Of a DNA stretch of 64,000 nt, positions 36,801-48,710 are shown piece by piece (within the stretch, counting starts at the first letter, position 1; each line of letters starts with the position of its first letter). Source of the stretch: Ilex aquifolium (lineage: Eukaryota; Streptophyta; Magnoliopsida; Aquifoliales; Aquifoliaceae); NCBI GenBank assembly GCA_951799425.1, contig OX637403.1:29242811-29306810 (forward strand), in the 5' to 3' direction. The translations under genes were made by a program, and so were the position numbers. The notes under the pieces are model-generated. The model worked only from the letters and a program-made list of their open reading frames with translations. It made no database searches and was not told the DNA's origin.

Positions 36801-38471
36801 TAGACCCAATTCTTGTCTCGCCTCGTCCTCCAGGGTAAGGCTCGCAAGCCAACCCATCAATTGCCCATGCCATCGTGAATCATACACGACTTGAGGTAGA
36901 GCATCATGCTTTTCCCCCTGAAACTTGAAACAAACACCGTCCGGTGTATAGGCGGTGACCCTCTTCCTGTCACAATCAATAACGACCCGATACGCCGCCA
37001 ACCAGTCCATCCCAAGGATGACATCGAATTCCGACATGTCCATAACCCTAAGGTCCACGGTGAGTAGAATCCCCGAGATCTCTAGCTCACAACCCCGACA
37101 TATCTGATTCACACACACCCTAGCTCCTAGGGGTGAATTCACATATAACGGCTCCTCCAAGGTATCAACCTCTAAGCCCAAATCCCTCACACATGATGCA
37201 GAAATGAATGAATGTGATGCACCAGAATCAAATAACACTTTAGTCCATAGGCGAGAAAGTAGAAATGTACCCTGAATGACTGACTGGTCCACTGGCTCAG
37301 CCTGAGGTGTAATGGCGTAGACACGCCCCTGGGTCCCCGAAGTCCCGGCCTGCATGCCCTGTCCTCGGCCTCGACCCATGCCTTGGCTCATCTGGCCCGA
37401 CTGCGGAGTCCCCGCTCGAAAGGTGGTAGGGGCCTGAGTAGCGCCCTGGAACTGATACTGGTTTCCCTGGCCCGTGGTGGGGTAGGGAGGAACAAGGCGT
37501 GTCTGCGACTGCCCCACTGATGACTGGGACTGAGGTGTCCCATAGCTCTGAGATCCTTGCCTCTGCGGACAATCCCGCTTCATATGCCCCGGTTGGTGGC
37601 AATGGAAACATGTCTTCTGGCCCGCCTGGTAGGTAGTCCTGAAGTTTCTCCCGCCTTGGGAAAGCTGACCTTGGCCTTGGCCTTGATAGCCGCGGCCCTG
37701 TCCTTGAGGAGCAGAGGTCCTCTGTTTCTTCCCCGAACTAGAAGAAGAGGATTGGCCCTCCTTCTTCTTATCCTTAGCACCCGCCTCACGGATGCTTCGA
37801 GCATCGTCCACCTCCCTCTCAATGGCCATAGCTGTCTCGACCATAGAGTCCAAGTCTTGCAGGCGGAGGCCCACAATCTTTCCCCGGATGGATAGCTTCA
37901 ACCCATCCTCAAACCTTCTTACCTTGGCCATATCCGTGGCCACGTAATCATCAGCAAATCGGGCTAATTCGGTGAACTTAGCCACATACTCCATCACTGT
38001 CATTGACCCTTGCTTCAAATCTAGAAACTCGCGGGCCTTTGCATGTCGAACGGCCGTTGGGAAATATTTACCCATGAAGAGCTCCTTGAACTCTCCCCAT
38101 GTCATGGCCTCTAAGTTCTTCGAGGCCGTCACCCAATCCCACCACAATTGGGCTTCTCCTTCTAGCTGGAATGCAGCTAGCCTTATCTTAGTAGCGTCTG
38201 AGGTGACCTCCATCGCCCCTAAGATCTTGTTGACTTGCCGGAACCAATGGTCGGCCACCATCGGGTCCGCCCCTCCCATGAAGACTGGAGGTTTGTGTGC
38301 TTTAAACTGTTGGAGGTTACTCGCGCCTCCATGTCCGGCATTTGCACTAGCTTGTGCAACAGTAGCCGCCATTAGGCCCATGGTTTCCGTAAACGCTCGT
38401 TGATCGAAGACCGGTGGTGGTTGGTTATTGTTCCGCCCACCGCCTCGACGTCCTCTTCTTCCACTTGCCAT
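33885..38471 (-). CDS. Gag-Pol polyprotein of a Ty3/gypsy chromovirus (1,528 residues)
   Basis: One uninterrupted frame covers the whole set. Gag occupies about residues 55-230, and the CCHC knuckle [14 protein letters not shown] is at 288-301. Aspartic protease LFDSGAS is near 413-419. Reverse transcriptase follows (about 600-800), with [18 protein letters not shown] and the catalytic FVDD at 745-748. RNase H has YCDAS at 892 and SDHKSL at 955. Integrase has a zinc finger at about 1108-1149 and catalytic D1178, D1239 and E1275. A GPF-type module and a chromodomain-like end ([19 protein letters not shown]) close it. All catalytic residues I can check are present and no stop or frameshift is seen, so it may be active. 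Gag and Pol in a single frame is usual for this group. The ATG lies 357 bp inside the 5' LTR. Confidence 0.95.
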   Translation of the reverse strand: MASGRRGRRGGGRNNNQPPPVFDQRAFTETMGLMAATVAQASANAGHGGASNLQQFKAHKPPVFMGGADPMVADHWFRQVNKILGAMEVTSDATKIRLAAFQLEGEAQLWWDWVTASKNLEAMTWGEFKELFMGKYFPTAVRHAKAREFLDLKQGSMTVMEYVAKFTELARFADDYVATDMAKVRRFEDGLKLSIRGKIVGLRLQDLDSMVETAMAIEREVDDARSIREAGAKDKKKEGQSSSSSSGKKQRTSAPQGQGRGYQGQGQGQLSQGGRNFRTTYQAGQKTCFHCHQPGHMKRDCPQRQGSQSYGTPQSQSSVGQSQTRLVPPYPTTGQGNQYQFQGATQAPTTFRAGTPQSGQMSQGMGRGRGQGMQAGTSGTQGRVYAITPQAEPVDQSVIQGTFLLSRLWTKVLFDSGASHSFISASCVRDLGLEVDTLEEPLYVNSPLGARVCVNQICRGCELEISGILLTVDLRVMDMSEFDVILGMDWLAAYRVVIDCDRKRVTAYTPDGVCFKFQGEKHDALPQVVYDSRWHGQLMGWLASLTLEDEARQELGLPRVVCEYEDVFPDELPGLPPHRDVDFSVELHPGTSPISMTPHRMAPAELQELKVQLQELLDKGFIRPSTSPWGAPVLFAKKKDKTLRLCIDYRQLNRVTIKNRYPLPRIDDLFDQLRGARVYSKIDLRTGYHQLRIRESDIPKTAFRTRYGHFEFTVMPFGLTNAPAAFMDLMHRVFQPYLDQFVVVFVDDILIYSKTEEEHEGHLRIVLQTLRDHQLYAKFSKCEFWLTEVKFLGHVVSASGVSVDPEKVEAVMSWERPRSVFEIRSFLGLAGYYRRFIEDFSRLAAPMTRLTRKEVKFEWNDSCEKAFQELKRRLTSAPILIVPERGQNYTIYCDASKDGLGCVLMQSGRVVAYGSRQLKNHEQNYPTHDMELAAVVFALKAWRHYLYGERFEVFSDHKSLKYIFTQRDLNMRQRRWMEYLEDYDFTLRYHPGKANVVADALSRKSRGVLASVASREWRMLEAVGQFGLHYRGRTQGVLGSLVATPSLLSRVIESQRQDSELSSIRDRVQAGTGDEGWAIHSDDSLRFRGRVVVPQSAELREEILREFHCSRFAVHPGGTKMYHDLRRQYYWSGMKRQIGDFVSRCLTCQQIKAEHQRPAGLLQPLEVAEWKWEHITMDFVTHLPRTSRGHDAVWVIVDRLTKSAHFLAVRMTFTLEEFCRLYIREIVRLHGVPVSIVSDRDPRFTAHFWESFQRAMGTQLRMSTAYHPQTDGQSERTIQTLEDMLRACVLDLKGSWEEHLPLVEFAYNNSYQASIRMAPYEALYGRPCRSPVCWTEVGERPSTGPDLIRDTSEKVNLIRKRLLTAQSRQKSYADRRRRPLEFEVGDHVFLKVMPKRGVIRFGKRGKLSPRYIGPFEVLERVGTVAYRLALPPTLSGVHAVFHVSMLRKYTPDPSHVVDWGELIVDADGTFEEGPVRVMDSREQVLRGKTVRLVKVLWQHRGVEEATWEREDTIRANYPFLFEDGGTFL

Positions 38472-38810
38472 CTACACACAAGTCAAATGGCAATGGCACA
38501 ACAACTTAGTATCCCTAGATAGGGATCAAAGTTAAAACGCTCAAATCTTTCTCATTGTCTCACTAGTAGAGCGTATGCCTCCAATAGTGGACCCTTTCGC
38601 TTTGAACCTTCCCGTTCATTTGCTTTCCCACTCCCAAGGTTAAGTTCTCTAACCCTAGTGTGTCCATTTCCATACACATTTTACCATGCATATAATACAC
38701 ATACCACATATCACATAACATGTAGCAATTTAAGCACATAACATGTAATGTACAATGAATGCAATGGTCTAAACCCATGCCCCATCAAGCCCTAGGTAAA
38801 TCGCATACCT

Positions 38811-38824
38811 AGGCTCTGATACCA
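38811..38824 (-). promoter_or_regulatory. Primer binding site, initiator tRNA-Met type
   Basis: On the minus strand TGGTATCAGAGCCT begins three bases after the 5' LTR. TGGTATCAGAGC is the standard plant primer site complementary to the 3' end of initiator tRNA-Met. Confidence 0.9.
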
Positions 38825-39063
38825 AGCTGTGACGCCCCAATTTTCCGGGGGTCCTTTATTAACCGTTGACCATCCGTCAACCCGTGGAAATACTCGTGAT
38901 AGTCGTATAACCCGACACCACGTCACTCACATGCTTTTAATCGGATTTACCATCCACAAGGTCAATTATACCTTCATTTATGTCCATTTATGTCATAGAA
39001 ACCAAAGAAAACAAAGCCCAAAAGCATGGCTAAGCATTTTGAAAATTTCAAGTTTTTGGAAAA

Positions 39064-39456
39064 ACCTTCCGGAAGGTCGATATACACCTACCGGAAGGTC
39101 GCTGAAGGAACTGTTACATGAAAATGATCAATTTCAAGAACTTCCGGAAGGTCGACATCAGTAGCAAAAACCTTCCGGAAGGTCCATTCCAGTAGCCAAA
39201 ACCTTCCGGAAGGTTCATTCCAGAAAACAAACCTTCCGGAAGAACTCGGCAGTCAAAAAGAAACCCAAGGCAAAACCTTCCGGAAGGTCCACTCCAGTAG
39301 ACAAGTCCTTCCGGTAGGTTTTACTCCAGTAGCTAAAATCTTCCGGAATGTTCATTCCAGTGGGCAAAACCTTCCGGAAGGTATTAGCCGTGAGCAAGGC
39401 AAGCTGGGGTTTTTAGCAAAACCTTCCGGAAGGCCGACACACACCTTCCGGTAGGT
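39064..39456. repeat. 12-copy ACCTTCCGGAAGGT palindrome array, right LTR
   Basis: This array is identical to the left-LTR array. It lies 1.5-1.9 kb downstream of the expected start of the element's transcript and about 2.7-3.1 kb upstream of the HOS1 start codon. Confidence 0.85.
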
Positions 39457-40970
39457 TTTCAGACTGTGAACATAAAAATGGATTTCTTTCCCCTCCAAAC
39501 CATCCTTAAAGCTACCCCATACACTCCAAACTCATTCAATACATGTTTAATGAGATTTTCCATATAATACCCAACTCATACAATCTCTATTACAATTCAT
39601 TCCATAATATATATACATCAAAATGGAATTTTGTTAAAGGTTTTACAAAACTTAAACTAAGGCCACAAGCCGGCCCCCTTCATGCTTGATGCTCTCCAAA
39701 TGAGCCATCCGCCGGAGCAAAACCCACACCTGAAATGTTTTTCCCATAAAGGGTGAGCCACGCTCAATAGGGTATCTCCTAGAGAGGCTACTCCCCAACC
39801 TAAATGCATATGAAATGTCACATGCTATCAATCAACAATCCACAACAAGAATATATTCCATGTTGAAACATGTAATGTCATGCTATGAAATGAGGTGAGA
39901 CTCACTCATGCACATCAACCGAGCCCTTCCCGGCTCCTCTACACATGCAAGTGCCAATGTGTACCAATCCGTCATTTATGTTCCACATCAAATGACATTT
40001 CATTCTAGGGTCTTTGTAAGGGGTGGATGTTCATGGACTCACACCAAAGGTCACCCAACCTACACGGAATTCATGGACTTCCACCAACGGTTCCGCGTAC
40101 ACCGACACACTTTATGGGCTCTTATACCAACGGAGTGCGTATCCAATCACCGGGTCTCTCACCCGAGGGATTTTCTAGCCCTTCTTGCTACCCCAACCCT
40201 ATCAACATATAAACCATTCGACTCGTCTAGGTCATCGACCCATATTACCCGAGCTCACTCGTCATCCACCATGTGTGGTGAAGACAAATAACCATGCACA
40301 CACACCTCCTAAAATGCGATGTTCCCGTGCATATGAAATGTGGTGCTCCATTGCAACACCAATACAATGTTCGATATGATATGAGTGACATATGAACATT
40401 CTCAACACATTTCTCATATTCCATGGCAAAATCATATCAAAAGCATATAATTCCCATAATACAAATTCCAAGTATGTTATCAACATACTAAAATTTCATG
40501 GCATATATATAAACACATAACACGCCCACAATTTCATATAACACATGAATTTACATTGGGTTCATTTCACATATCCAATTCACCCAATTTCACAACAATA
40601 GGCAAGAGACACATAGGCTATCATCCTACCCATTCCATAAAAACATTATAGGCTTGGAATAAACCTTAGTAGGAAGAAACCCTACCTCTTGAAGCGTGAG
40701 GAACGACCAAGGGAAGTTCCAAGACCCGATTCAAGCCAAAAACCCTCACTTCTCGAAAATCCCGTACCTTAATCTTCGGTAAAACTTGCGCTTTTTGGTA
40801 TAGCCGCGTAGCCCTCGATGAGTAGAGCGACTTTAATTCTTGGCTTGCGTGGATTCGAGGTCCGTAGCGCCGTAGATCGTAGAGAGAAGGTGAGTTTTTC
40901 TCTCTTTTCTCCCTCTTTCTCTCTATCGGTTGAAACCGGCTGAACAATGGGGAAAAATCTAATTTTTCCC

Positions 40971-40980
40971 CCTATTTATA
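40971..40980 (-). promoter_or_regulatory. LTR TATA box (right LTR, transcribing copy)
   Basis: This is TATAAATAGG on the minus strand, the same site as in the left LTR. Expected transcription starts near 40,945 and reads into gag-pol. Confidence 0.55.
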
Positions 40981-41536
40981 TTTTAGAATACTTGGCCCAC
41001 AATTCGCCACACGTCCCATTTAATTCCGGGTCCGTTTTAATCCCGAAACGATTAAATTTCGCTCCGGTTCAAGTTCGAATTATTTTTGTTTTAACTTGTG
41101 TTTAATATTTCCCCAAACCTGGAAACTTTATAAAAATTTCGTGTACAGGGTCACCCGGGGCCCGTTCGTCTCGTAAAACGCGAAAAATCCGACTATCTCG
41201 GAATTCCACGAAATTTGACGTGGTAACTAGATTTCGCGAGACGAATCCAACGGTGAGGTCCGTTTCGTCATCCGAGTTCTAGAAAAATTCAGGTTTACAA
41301 CCTGTACTGTAGTGGCAATTTACCGTTTTGCCCTTTTTCACAAAGGTTGAAATTTTTTTCGGGTTTTACAAATCTTTACTCCTAAGACATGTATATTCCT
41401 TAGGTTGAATTGGAGTGAATCCTTTAGTGTGACTCTAAATGCTGAGTTGAATTCGTCAAACATGTCGAACTGCACTGGCCAAGCACTGCAGGTTGAGCTC
41501 ATGCTGTGAAATGGATGAAATGATTTTATTTATATA

Positions 41537-41800
41537 AAATTGATAAACGAAAAAATAAATTGAGATAATTAAAAATTTAAGGACTATTTTAAGAAAAAGA
41601 GACAAATTTCAAACACTCATTGTCATATTTATCAAAAAAGAAATAATAACTTTTCAAATTAAATCACAGAAAAAAATTATAAAATTGATAATCGAGAGAT
41701 TAAATTGAGATAATTAAAAATTTAGGGACTATTTTAAGACAAAGACAAATTTCAAACACTAATTGTCATATTTATCAAAAAAGAAATAATAACTTCTGGA
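41537..41800. repeat. Tandem duplication, about 144-bp unit
   Basis: ATTGAGATAATTAAAAATTT and ATTGTCATATTTATCAAAAA each occur twice, about 144 bp apart. This lies between the retrotransposon and HOS1 and appears non-coding. Confidence 0.7.
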
Positions 41801-42028
41801 ATGAAACCATAGAAAAAAAGGGCGAATTTCATACGAAAAACTAACTGAAATCTAACAAAAAAGTTATAATGCAACACTTTTGATACTGGAGGATATAATA
41901 TGAGAAATTTAATATTTAAGGGTATAAAGTGTAAATTTTGAAATTTTTAGGTACAAAGTGCAAAAAAAAAAAAAAAAAACACAAAAGCTCTCTCTCAGTA
42001 CTCAGTAGCCTTCAAAATATACGCACTG

Positions 42029-42035
42029 TATATAG
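42029..42035 (+). promoter_or_regulatory. Candidate TATA box of HOS1
   Basis: TATATAG lies 136 bp upstream of the HOS1 ATG. It is the best TATA-like match in the 800 bp between the LTR and the gene, but not decisive. Confidence 0.35.
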
Positions 42036-42170
42036 CACACACCCACGCATGAAACCTGTCCGAGCTTCAATACTAAGCAATGGCGCTATTAACTTATCCT
42101 TAATCTGGAGTTGCCATTAGGGTTCCGGACAGTTTCTGTTTCTGAAGCAATCTCTCACTGTGCTGATAGA

Positions 42171-45100
42171 ATGGAGAGACGGAAATTCGACAGAGCCTTC
42201 GTGGCCTCAGACTCCTCCACAAGGCCTTCTCCTTCGCCTCTTCAACCAAATTACACTTGCAGAAAAGTTCAGGTATCTTTATATATATAGATATATGTGT
42301 GTATGCTTTAATATCCATAAATGTTTTAAATAGAATATATATAATTGTAAGAACCCTAGTTTGTTGCTTTAAGCCGTTTCAAGATGATTAGCTTCAGTTT
42401 CATTGTGAATCGCATTGAATTTATTCTATTGAGTTGTGCAAAATTACTTGTGAAGCGAGAGTTGTGCATTTGCGGTGGCAGAGATACAGTTTTGGACCTT
42501 TCGGTGCAAGTTTTTGGAAGCAACAGTTTGCGAGTTGGTTGAAATTCGTTCGTATCATGTTTAATAACGGATAACCTATCTGTTTTTACATTTTTCAGTA
42601 GTTGTTCGATACTTTGGAACTATGTATACTTTTGGTTTCAATCACAGAAAGCATTGGAACACCTAGCAACTATTGATCTGCTTGACTTGTGCAATGAGGC
42701 AAAGGTTGAGCATTGTCGGGCAACAAGAGACTTGAGAAGCTGCGGACGCTGTGTGCAAAATGTGTTAAACTCTTGTGGCCACGCGTCCTTGTGTGAAGAA
42801 TGTAGTCAACGCTGTGATATTTGCCCAATTTGCAGAATTCCTATACCTAAGAATGGAAATAGACTTCGGCTTCGGCTTTACAATGAATGCATAGAGGCTG
42901 GTCTTATATCCAAAAGATGTGACGACAGGTTTCAAGAGAAAGATGATGGCGAGAAACATTTATCTGCTGATGTCCAACGGCTTTATTCTCTATTTGATGT
43001 TGCCATGGAGAACAACTTGGTTTCTCTGATTTGCCATTGTATCCCTTTGTGTTATCGTTATTTCTCTCAACTAGACCGAAATCCCTAATAGAATCAGAAG
43101 TGCATTGTTTTATATATGGCCAACTGAATATGTGGTCAGTGGATAATAATAAGATGGAAAACTTGAATTTTAGTCACTTTTATTTTTGTTTTTTGCCAAA
43201 CTAAATTGAACATTAGCCATTGCCCCGGAAAAAAAAAACATGAACATCAAGCTGGCTGATATTTTTTTATGGAATTTCTTTATATTAGAAGTTCCGTTTT
43301 CCTTAGCAGAAGGGTAACAGATGTTACAGATGTTTGCATGGATGAAACTGCCGTGTCTAGTGATCCTGTTGTTGCTTTCTTGCTGGACGAAGTGGTTGTC
43401 AAAGATTGGTGCAAGCAGACATTCCGGAATACTATAACAGAGCTTCAATGGATTTGTATCCTTAAACCTTTGAAATGTTTATTCTTCTCTGCCTCTCGCT
43501 GTTTTGATTGTTCTCCTTGACGTTTCCCATAGATAATCTAACAGTACAGGAGATGAAAGAATTGTCAAGTGCACTTCTAAAATTTTCAGCAAAGCTGACT
43601 GGCATATCTAATGTTCTTGAAGTTTTGGAATCATCATTTAAGGGTTCTCTTTCTGCACAACTTCATGATCTGCACCACCTTCATGAGAGCATATTGAAGA
43701 CAAAGCAGGTTTAATTTTTTAAAGCTCTTTTTTATTCGAGTATTTGAAGTATGTATACTAAGAATTCCTGTAATTGTGTTGCTTTGATATTTAACCTATT
43801 CTTCTTTGTTGGATAGTATTTTTTGTTGGTCTGATTATGTTTTTACTTCTACAACTTTGATAGTGAGTGTGTAATCTTCTTCCATGCTATATTTTAAAAA
43901 CTTGGTGAGTTTGCAATCTTGTTAGCGAAAGTGTGAAATTTCAAACCATGTTGAGAATTCACATATTCAAGAAAGACAACACAAAGGATTTAGAACAATT
44001 AAGGTCATTGAATTCTGTAGTATGCCTGTGCTGTCTTTTCATACTTTGTGATGTACAGGGTTGTTTTCGTTTATTCATTGGGGTGGGGAGTAGTTGGGTT
44101 AATTTATAATGTTTCATTAAGCTTTTAAAGTTCAGAGTTCTGAAGAGATGTTGATTTGACAAACCCTGCGCTTCTATTTCTTTAAAATAAATCATAGTTA
44201 ATTTTTATAACATTGATTTTGGTATTCCAGCACATGGAGATGATAATTTGGTGCACAAGACATCAATTTCTTGAACACGTCAAGCCTCGGCACACTAATT
44301 TCACATCTTGGTGTTCACTTTTCCGTGAAAGGAAGTCAGCGGCAATTAAGCGTGCATGGCCTGATTCTGAAAATAGCCCTGCAGAGTCTGCTGGACATGA
44401 TGCTTCCATGCTGTTCATTGAAGAAGCATTGTCAAATCTTGATATAGCAGAGGGATATCCCCATGAAATAGTAGACGAATTAGAAATTTCATCTTTGCAG
44501 AGGAATGGGGGCTCATCATTTTTCCGGTCTAAGATAGAGGGTATGGCAGGGTGCTATCCATTTGAAAATCTGCAAGCTGCAACTGACTTGCTCTTTCTAC
44601 ATGGAAATTCTGATCTGGTGGTTGCTAAACAAGCAATTGTATCCTTCTCATTTAACATTTAGTAGCTTGTGATGGTTTACATCCTTGGGTGGTTTTCATT
44701 CGCATGGTTCCTTAATTTTGTCACAGTTCTTGTATTATCTATTCGATCGGCACTGGCAATTGCCTGATGAGAAATGGAGATATGTTGTAGATGACTTTGC
44801 AGCTACCTTTGGTATTACTCGGCATTCCTTACTGGAATCATTTACCTTTTACCTTCTGGATGACCACACTGATAAAGCTTTGCAGGTAACTTTTTCCCTA
44901 TTGTGTCCAAATTTGCTAAATGCAATATCAGACCACCAAAAGATTTGGTGTAATGTGTTTCGCAAACAGTAACTTGTCCAGAATGTATGATCTAGTTGGA
45001 TTAGAATTTTATGGTTTTTGATGCCCGTACATAATCAGGTTCAAGCATTATGTGATCTGAGATTTGATTTAGAACGTACTTATTTCAACAGAAGTTACCA

Positions 45101-48100
45101 AGATAGATACTTGTCAAAATAAAATGGTTTATTCACTTGCTCTTTGTTCTTTTTGGAGCTGAAAATGGCTATACTTGTCTTCTTTGTACGTCAACCACAG
45201 CTGCCTAACCTAATGTACAGTGAGATACTGGATTCCCTTGGCAACCATTATTCCTACCTTAGATGTCAAATTTGTTGACCTCCCATTATTACTGCCAGTG
45301 TGAAATATATCTGACCCGATGCGTAAGGCTTCTTTTATGTATATTCAAATATATCGCTTTGTGGTACTTTGTGTTTATTTACAGCTGAGTTGCACCTTTA
45401 GGAGATTGGTGACATGGATTATGAACTTGGAGAACCTATTGAAAGTTTTCTCTTGTTTTGTGATAAATCTGGCTCTGGTTTCAACTGCATTTGACATCTT
45501 TTTTCTGGAGTGCTTGAATTTTGTGTGACCTCTTTTTGTCTAAGACAATATTTGGAGTAATTTGGCGTATGCACCTTATATCATTCTATGCCCTAATTTC
45601 TCTTTGCATGTTGCATGGCTTAGGAAGCCTGCCGCCTTCTTCCAGAAATTTCCGGCCCAACAACCCATCCTAAGGTTGCACAAGTTCTGTTAGAAAGGCA
45701 AAATCCTGATGCAGCTCTTATGGTTTTACGGTGGTCAGGGCGTGACGGTGGAGCACAGTTGGTTTCACTAGGTGAGGCTGTCACTGCTGTTCGGGTGAGG
45801 GTGGAGTGTGGACTTCTGACTGAAGCATTCACATACCAGAGAATGCTCTGCACAAAAGTCAAGGAACAGAAGTTGAGGAATCAATCCGCTCGAAATGCTT
45901 CAGATGAATTAAAAGATGAGTGCCTCTCTTGGACAAAGTGGGTGGAGGTACTAGTCACTGAAATTTGTTGTCTTTGTATCCGGAGGAACTTGTTAGATCG
46001 AATGATAGAATTGCCATGGAATTCCAATGAGGAGAAACATCTCCATAAGTGCCTGTTAGATTTTGCAATGGAAGACCCTTCAACAACTATTGGAAGTCTT
46101 CTTGTGGTATTCTATCTACAGGTATCTTCTATATTCTCAATTAATTGAAGCTACATAATTAGTTTTGTTGATGATTCTGACTAGGCATGCTATCATTTTC
46201 TGAGGCGTCATCATTATGTTTTCCTTCTGTCAATTCCTATCTTGCAACTAAAGCTATTCATTAAGTTGGTCACTTTTATTGGCTTAAAACTCAGTAGATC
46301 GTAAATGAACTCTGAAAGGCTTGAAGAATGGAGTATGATTTGTTTTGAAACCCGAGAAAGCAGAGTTTTGTTGTCCGTGTTAATCAATGATACACTGTGT
46401 AATATTGCTTTTGCTTTTCCTTTTCAATTTTTTTGGTGGAATATAGCAGGCCAAGGCTGCAGTACAAAACCAAGGCGACATGCAAGAGCCCCAGTGGCAA
46501 GCTACTGTGCCCTCCCCCTCAAAAAATTAGTTTAATATTGTGGGGCCACAAGGCCACTCAGACTTAAACCGATAAAAACAGATGCTGCACTTGAGCTGTG
46601 TACTTGTGTTAATTTCCTGCATATACTTGGCTTCAGGAGATGTAATGTGGCATGCCAGATTCACTTTTTATCATTTGTATGACATAAATCACATTTTTAA
46701 AGTCGGGGTTGCCTAAAAAGTCTGCTCATTACCCTCACTTTGCATTGCAGCGCTTCCAATATGTAGAGGCATACCAAGTTGATCGTAAACTTAAGCATGT
46801 GGAGCAGGACATCTCCAATAATTATGTCAGTGAAGAAGTCTTATCTAGAATAAGATTGGCAAGTCATTGGCGAGCCAAATTGGTGGTAAGTGAATTTCAT
46901 TTTGTCACACTCTTCTTTATCTTCATTCATTAATGCTATTTAAGGCATAATAGAATGTGAGAAAATATAATTATGGTTCTTTCGTTCATTTAAATATCTG
47001 TTACTATTGTGCAGTGAAAATATTCTGCTTGATGAGTTGAGCTGCCTTCTTGCTCGAGTTCAGCAGGTTTTTCTGGGGAAAAAATTAAAACAAGAGAAAA
47101 TCCTTAAGATGACAAGGAGAATTATGGTTTTTGACTTTGTTTTGCTTTTTCTTATCTGCTAATACTGAGAGTGGTTCTTTGCGATATGAAACATTCGCCA
47201 GATTTTCCATTAAGTAGAAGTTTTGTAGGTGGGGCAAGGATGATCATCCAATGGAGGTCCTGCTTTTGATGGTCTTTCGTAACCTAACATTATATCCTTT
47301 TGTATCTGTATATATTTTCTTCTTCCTTTTTATTTTCTTTTGGGATTTTCCTGAGGAAGTGGAGCATTCTAAATCTTGTGCAATTTCATTTTACTACATT
47401 TTTTTCTGCAAGTCATTTTACTACACCATTTTTGGCCTTTTTTTTTCATATATTTCCTTCCATATGTAATAACTGCCTAAAAAGTAAGAATCCGAAAATG
47501 AAGTAGTCTTTTTCCCTTTCTTTGTTGTTTTTCCTTGGGTTGGGGGGGGGGAGCCTGAGTCCAACACTAGGAATAGTGGACAATCATTATATAGAGGATA
47601 TTAGCCCTTATGTAGGGTGTGGTTTAACTTGGTTGTAACTAATAATGCTGGGGGGAAGAACTCAAATATATTATCTGAACATATGTTACATGCTTCTGCA
47701 GGATAGAAGTGTGGAGTTGCTGCCAGAAGTCCAACAGCAACAACTAAAGACTGGAAAGTTGCCTGAAGTTGGCTCTTCTCCTGCTAATGCAGTTGATTTT
47801 CCAAGAGTAGAACCGGTTTTGACCAGTTTATTGGTTACTTCTTCCTTTGAGTCTTCCTTTGCTAACCATGCCGACAACACAATTCCTCCCTTGAAACCAT
47901 CAGTTCTTGAAATTCCATTAAAACTAAGTGGATCTGTCAATGTATCCCACTTTGAATTGGGGAATTATGGCTCCCCATCCATTCGTCGTGCAAATGTTTT
48001 CAACAATGCAGAAAATGGATTGAAGACTCAAGGCAGCTTTAACAAAAACTTCAGATTCGATAACATCTCCTCTTCTGCAATTCGTCGGGTTAGTCCTATG

Positions 48101-48710
48101 GCTGCAATACCTCTAAAAGAACTCAACAGAAGTTCATCTAGAGTGCCTCAGAACAACAGAAACCTCCACGAGGATAATGAAGTCCCTTCTGAAAAAGAAC
48201 ATAATGTATTCATTCAACAGTTCCCAAGTACTAGTCCATATCCACGCAGGATTGCAGCTAATCCCATAAAATCGCCTTATAGCAAGCAGGGTGTGTTTAA
48301 TGATTCTTCTCAAGACTCATACCTGAAGGTTGCTGGAAATCACATCTCGCCAGGCAGAGCTGATAAACCTTGGAATTTGGCTCCTTTAGATGATTTAATG
48401 GACATCTCTTGGAGGTAAAAGTTCGCATTTTCTTTTTCTTTTTTATTTTTATGCTTCCTTTACTTCTTGTACAGTTGATCATTGATAATCTTTTATACAT
48501 AACTTCTTCGCTTTGATTCACCTACAAATCATCAGCCATGAAAACAAGGGTTTACCTGTTGTGGACACAAATGCAAATGGTGGACCAAGATGGAGGTCTG
48601 ATGATGCAAGTGAGGATGAAGAGCAGCCGAGTCTGGATAGATTCACAGGAGTAGTGTCTTATAAAACACCCAAAACGGGAATCAGAGGCAGCAGGTTTGC
48701 CAGAAGATGA
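42171..48710 (+). CDS. HOS1: HOS1: RING-type E3 ubiquitin ligase / nucleoporin-associated protein (963 residues)
   Basis: Ten exons join in frame: 42171-42272, 42648-43038, 43321-43455, 43533-43708, 44231-44638, 44727-44885, 45624-46121, 46751-46885, 47702-48414, 48536-48710. An unusual RING spans about residues 49-97 (C49, C57, C66, C69, C77, H79, C83, C86, C90, C93, C96). An ELYS-like helical region follows, including KSKIEG, LFDRHW, DDFAATFGITRHSLLESF and MVLRWSGRDG. The C-terminal third is Ser/Asn-rich and ends in a basic RGSRFARR. In Arabidopsis, HOS1 (927 residues) ubiquitinates the cold regulator ICE1, affects flowering through CONSTANS/FLC and associates with the nuclear pore. The length and order here fit a full-length orthologue. 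No stops or frameshifts occur. Introns 2, 3 and 5 look U12-type. The assignment rests on recalled family motifs, not on a search. Confidence 0.95.
43039..43320 (+). other. HOS1: HOS1 intron 2, probable U12-type
   Basis: The 5' site is GTATCCCTTT, against the U12 consensus GTATCCTTT. A branch-point-like TTCCTTAGC lies at 43,299-43,307, about 13-15 nt before the acceptor AG. It is a phase 1 intron. The chosen junction restores LICHYVTDVCMDE, which matches the family. Confidence 0.7.
43456..43532 (+). other. HOS1: HOS1 intron 3, probable U12-type
   Basis: The 5' site is GTATCCTTAA. The branch site CTCCTTGAC (43,513-43,521) has one mismatch to TTCCTTRAC and sits 12 nt from the acceptor. The intron is only 77 bp and in phase 1. 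The junction gives TELQWIYNLTVQEM. Confidence 0.8.
44639..44726 (+). other. HOS1: HOS1 intron 5, probable U12-type
   Basis: The 5' site is GTATCCTTCT. The branch site TTCCTTAAT (44,708-44,716) has one mismatch and sits 11 nt from the acceptor. The intron is 88 bp and in phase 0. The junction gives VVAKQAIFLYYLFDRHW. Confidence 0.8.

Larger units (their letters stand above)
31248..41370 (-). mobile_element. Complete young Ty3/gypsy chromovirus (10,123 bp)
   Basis: Two 2,543-bp LTRs (31,248-33,790 and 38,828-41,370), each beginning TG and ending CA, flank a 5,037-bp interior. The 5-bp target duplication AATCT lies at 31,243-31,247 and 41,371-41,375. In element orientation the parts run 5' LTR, initiator-Met primer site, one intact gag-pol frame, polypurine tract, 3' LTR. 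I count five LTR mismatches and no indels (about 0.2%), so the insertion is recent. With commonly used plant rates (7e-9 to 1.3e-8 per site per year) this is of the order of 0.1 million years. The C-terminal chromodomain-like region and long LTRs suggest the Del/Tekay clade (inference). Confidence 0.95.
38828..41370 (-). repeat. LTR, right copy (5' LTR in element orientation)
   Basis: It has the same length as the left copy, with five substitutions. This copy would supply the promoter for the element's own transcript, which runs leftward, away from HOS1. Its outer end is 800 bp from the HOS1 start codon. Confidence 0.95.

Noticed and set aside
33925..38403. Several plus-strand frames of 74-143 residues across the gag-pol region
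   Set aside because: These are antisense shadows of the gag-pol coding sequence.
38811..38824. The GGTATCAGAG motif as part of a tRNA gene
   Set aside because: It is the primer binding site next to the LTR. No cloverleaf can be drawn around it.
42654..43088. Starting HOS1 at 42,654 in the RING exon
   Set aside because: The codon there is TTG, and the upstream exon at 42,171-42,272 supplies an ATG and an in-frame N-terminus similar to the family.
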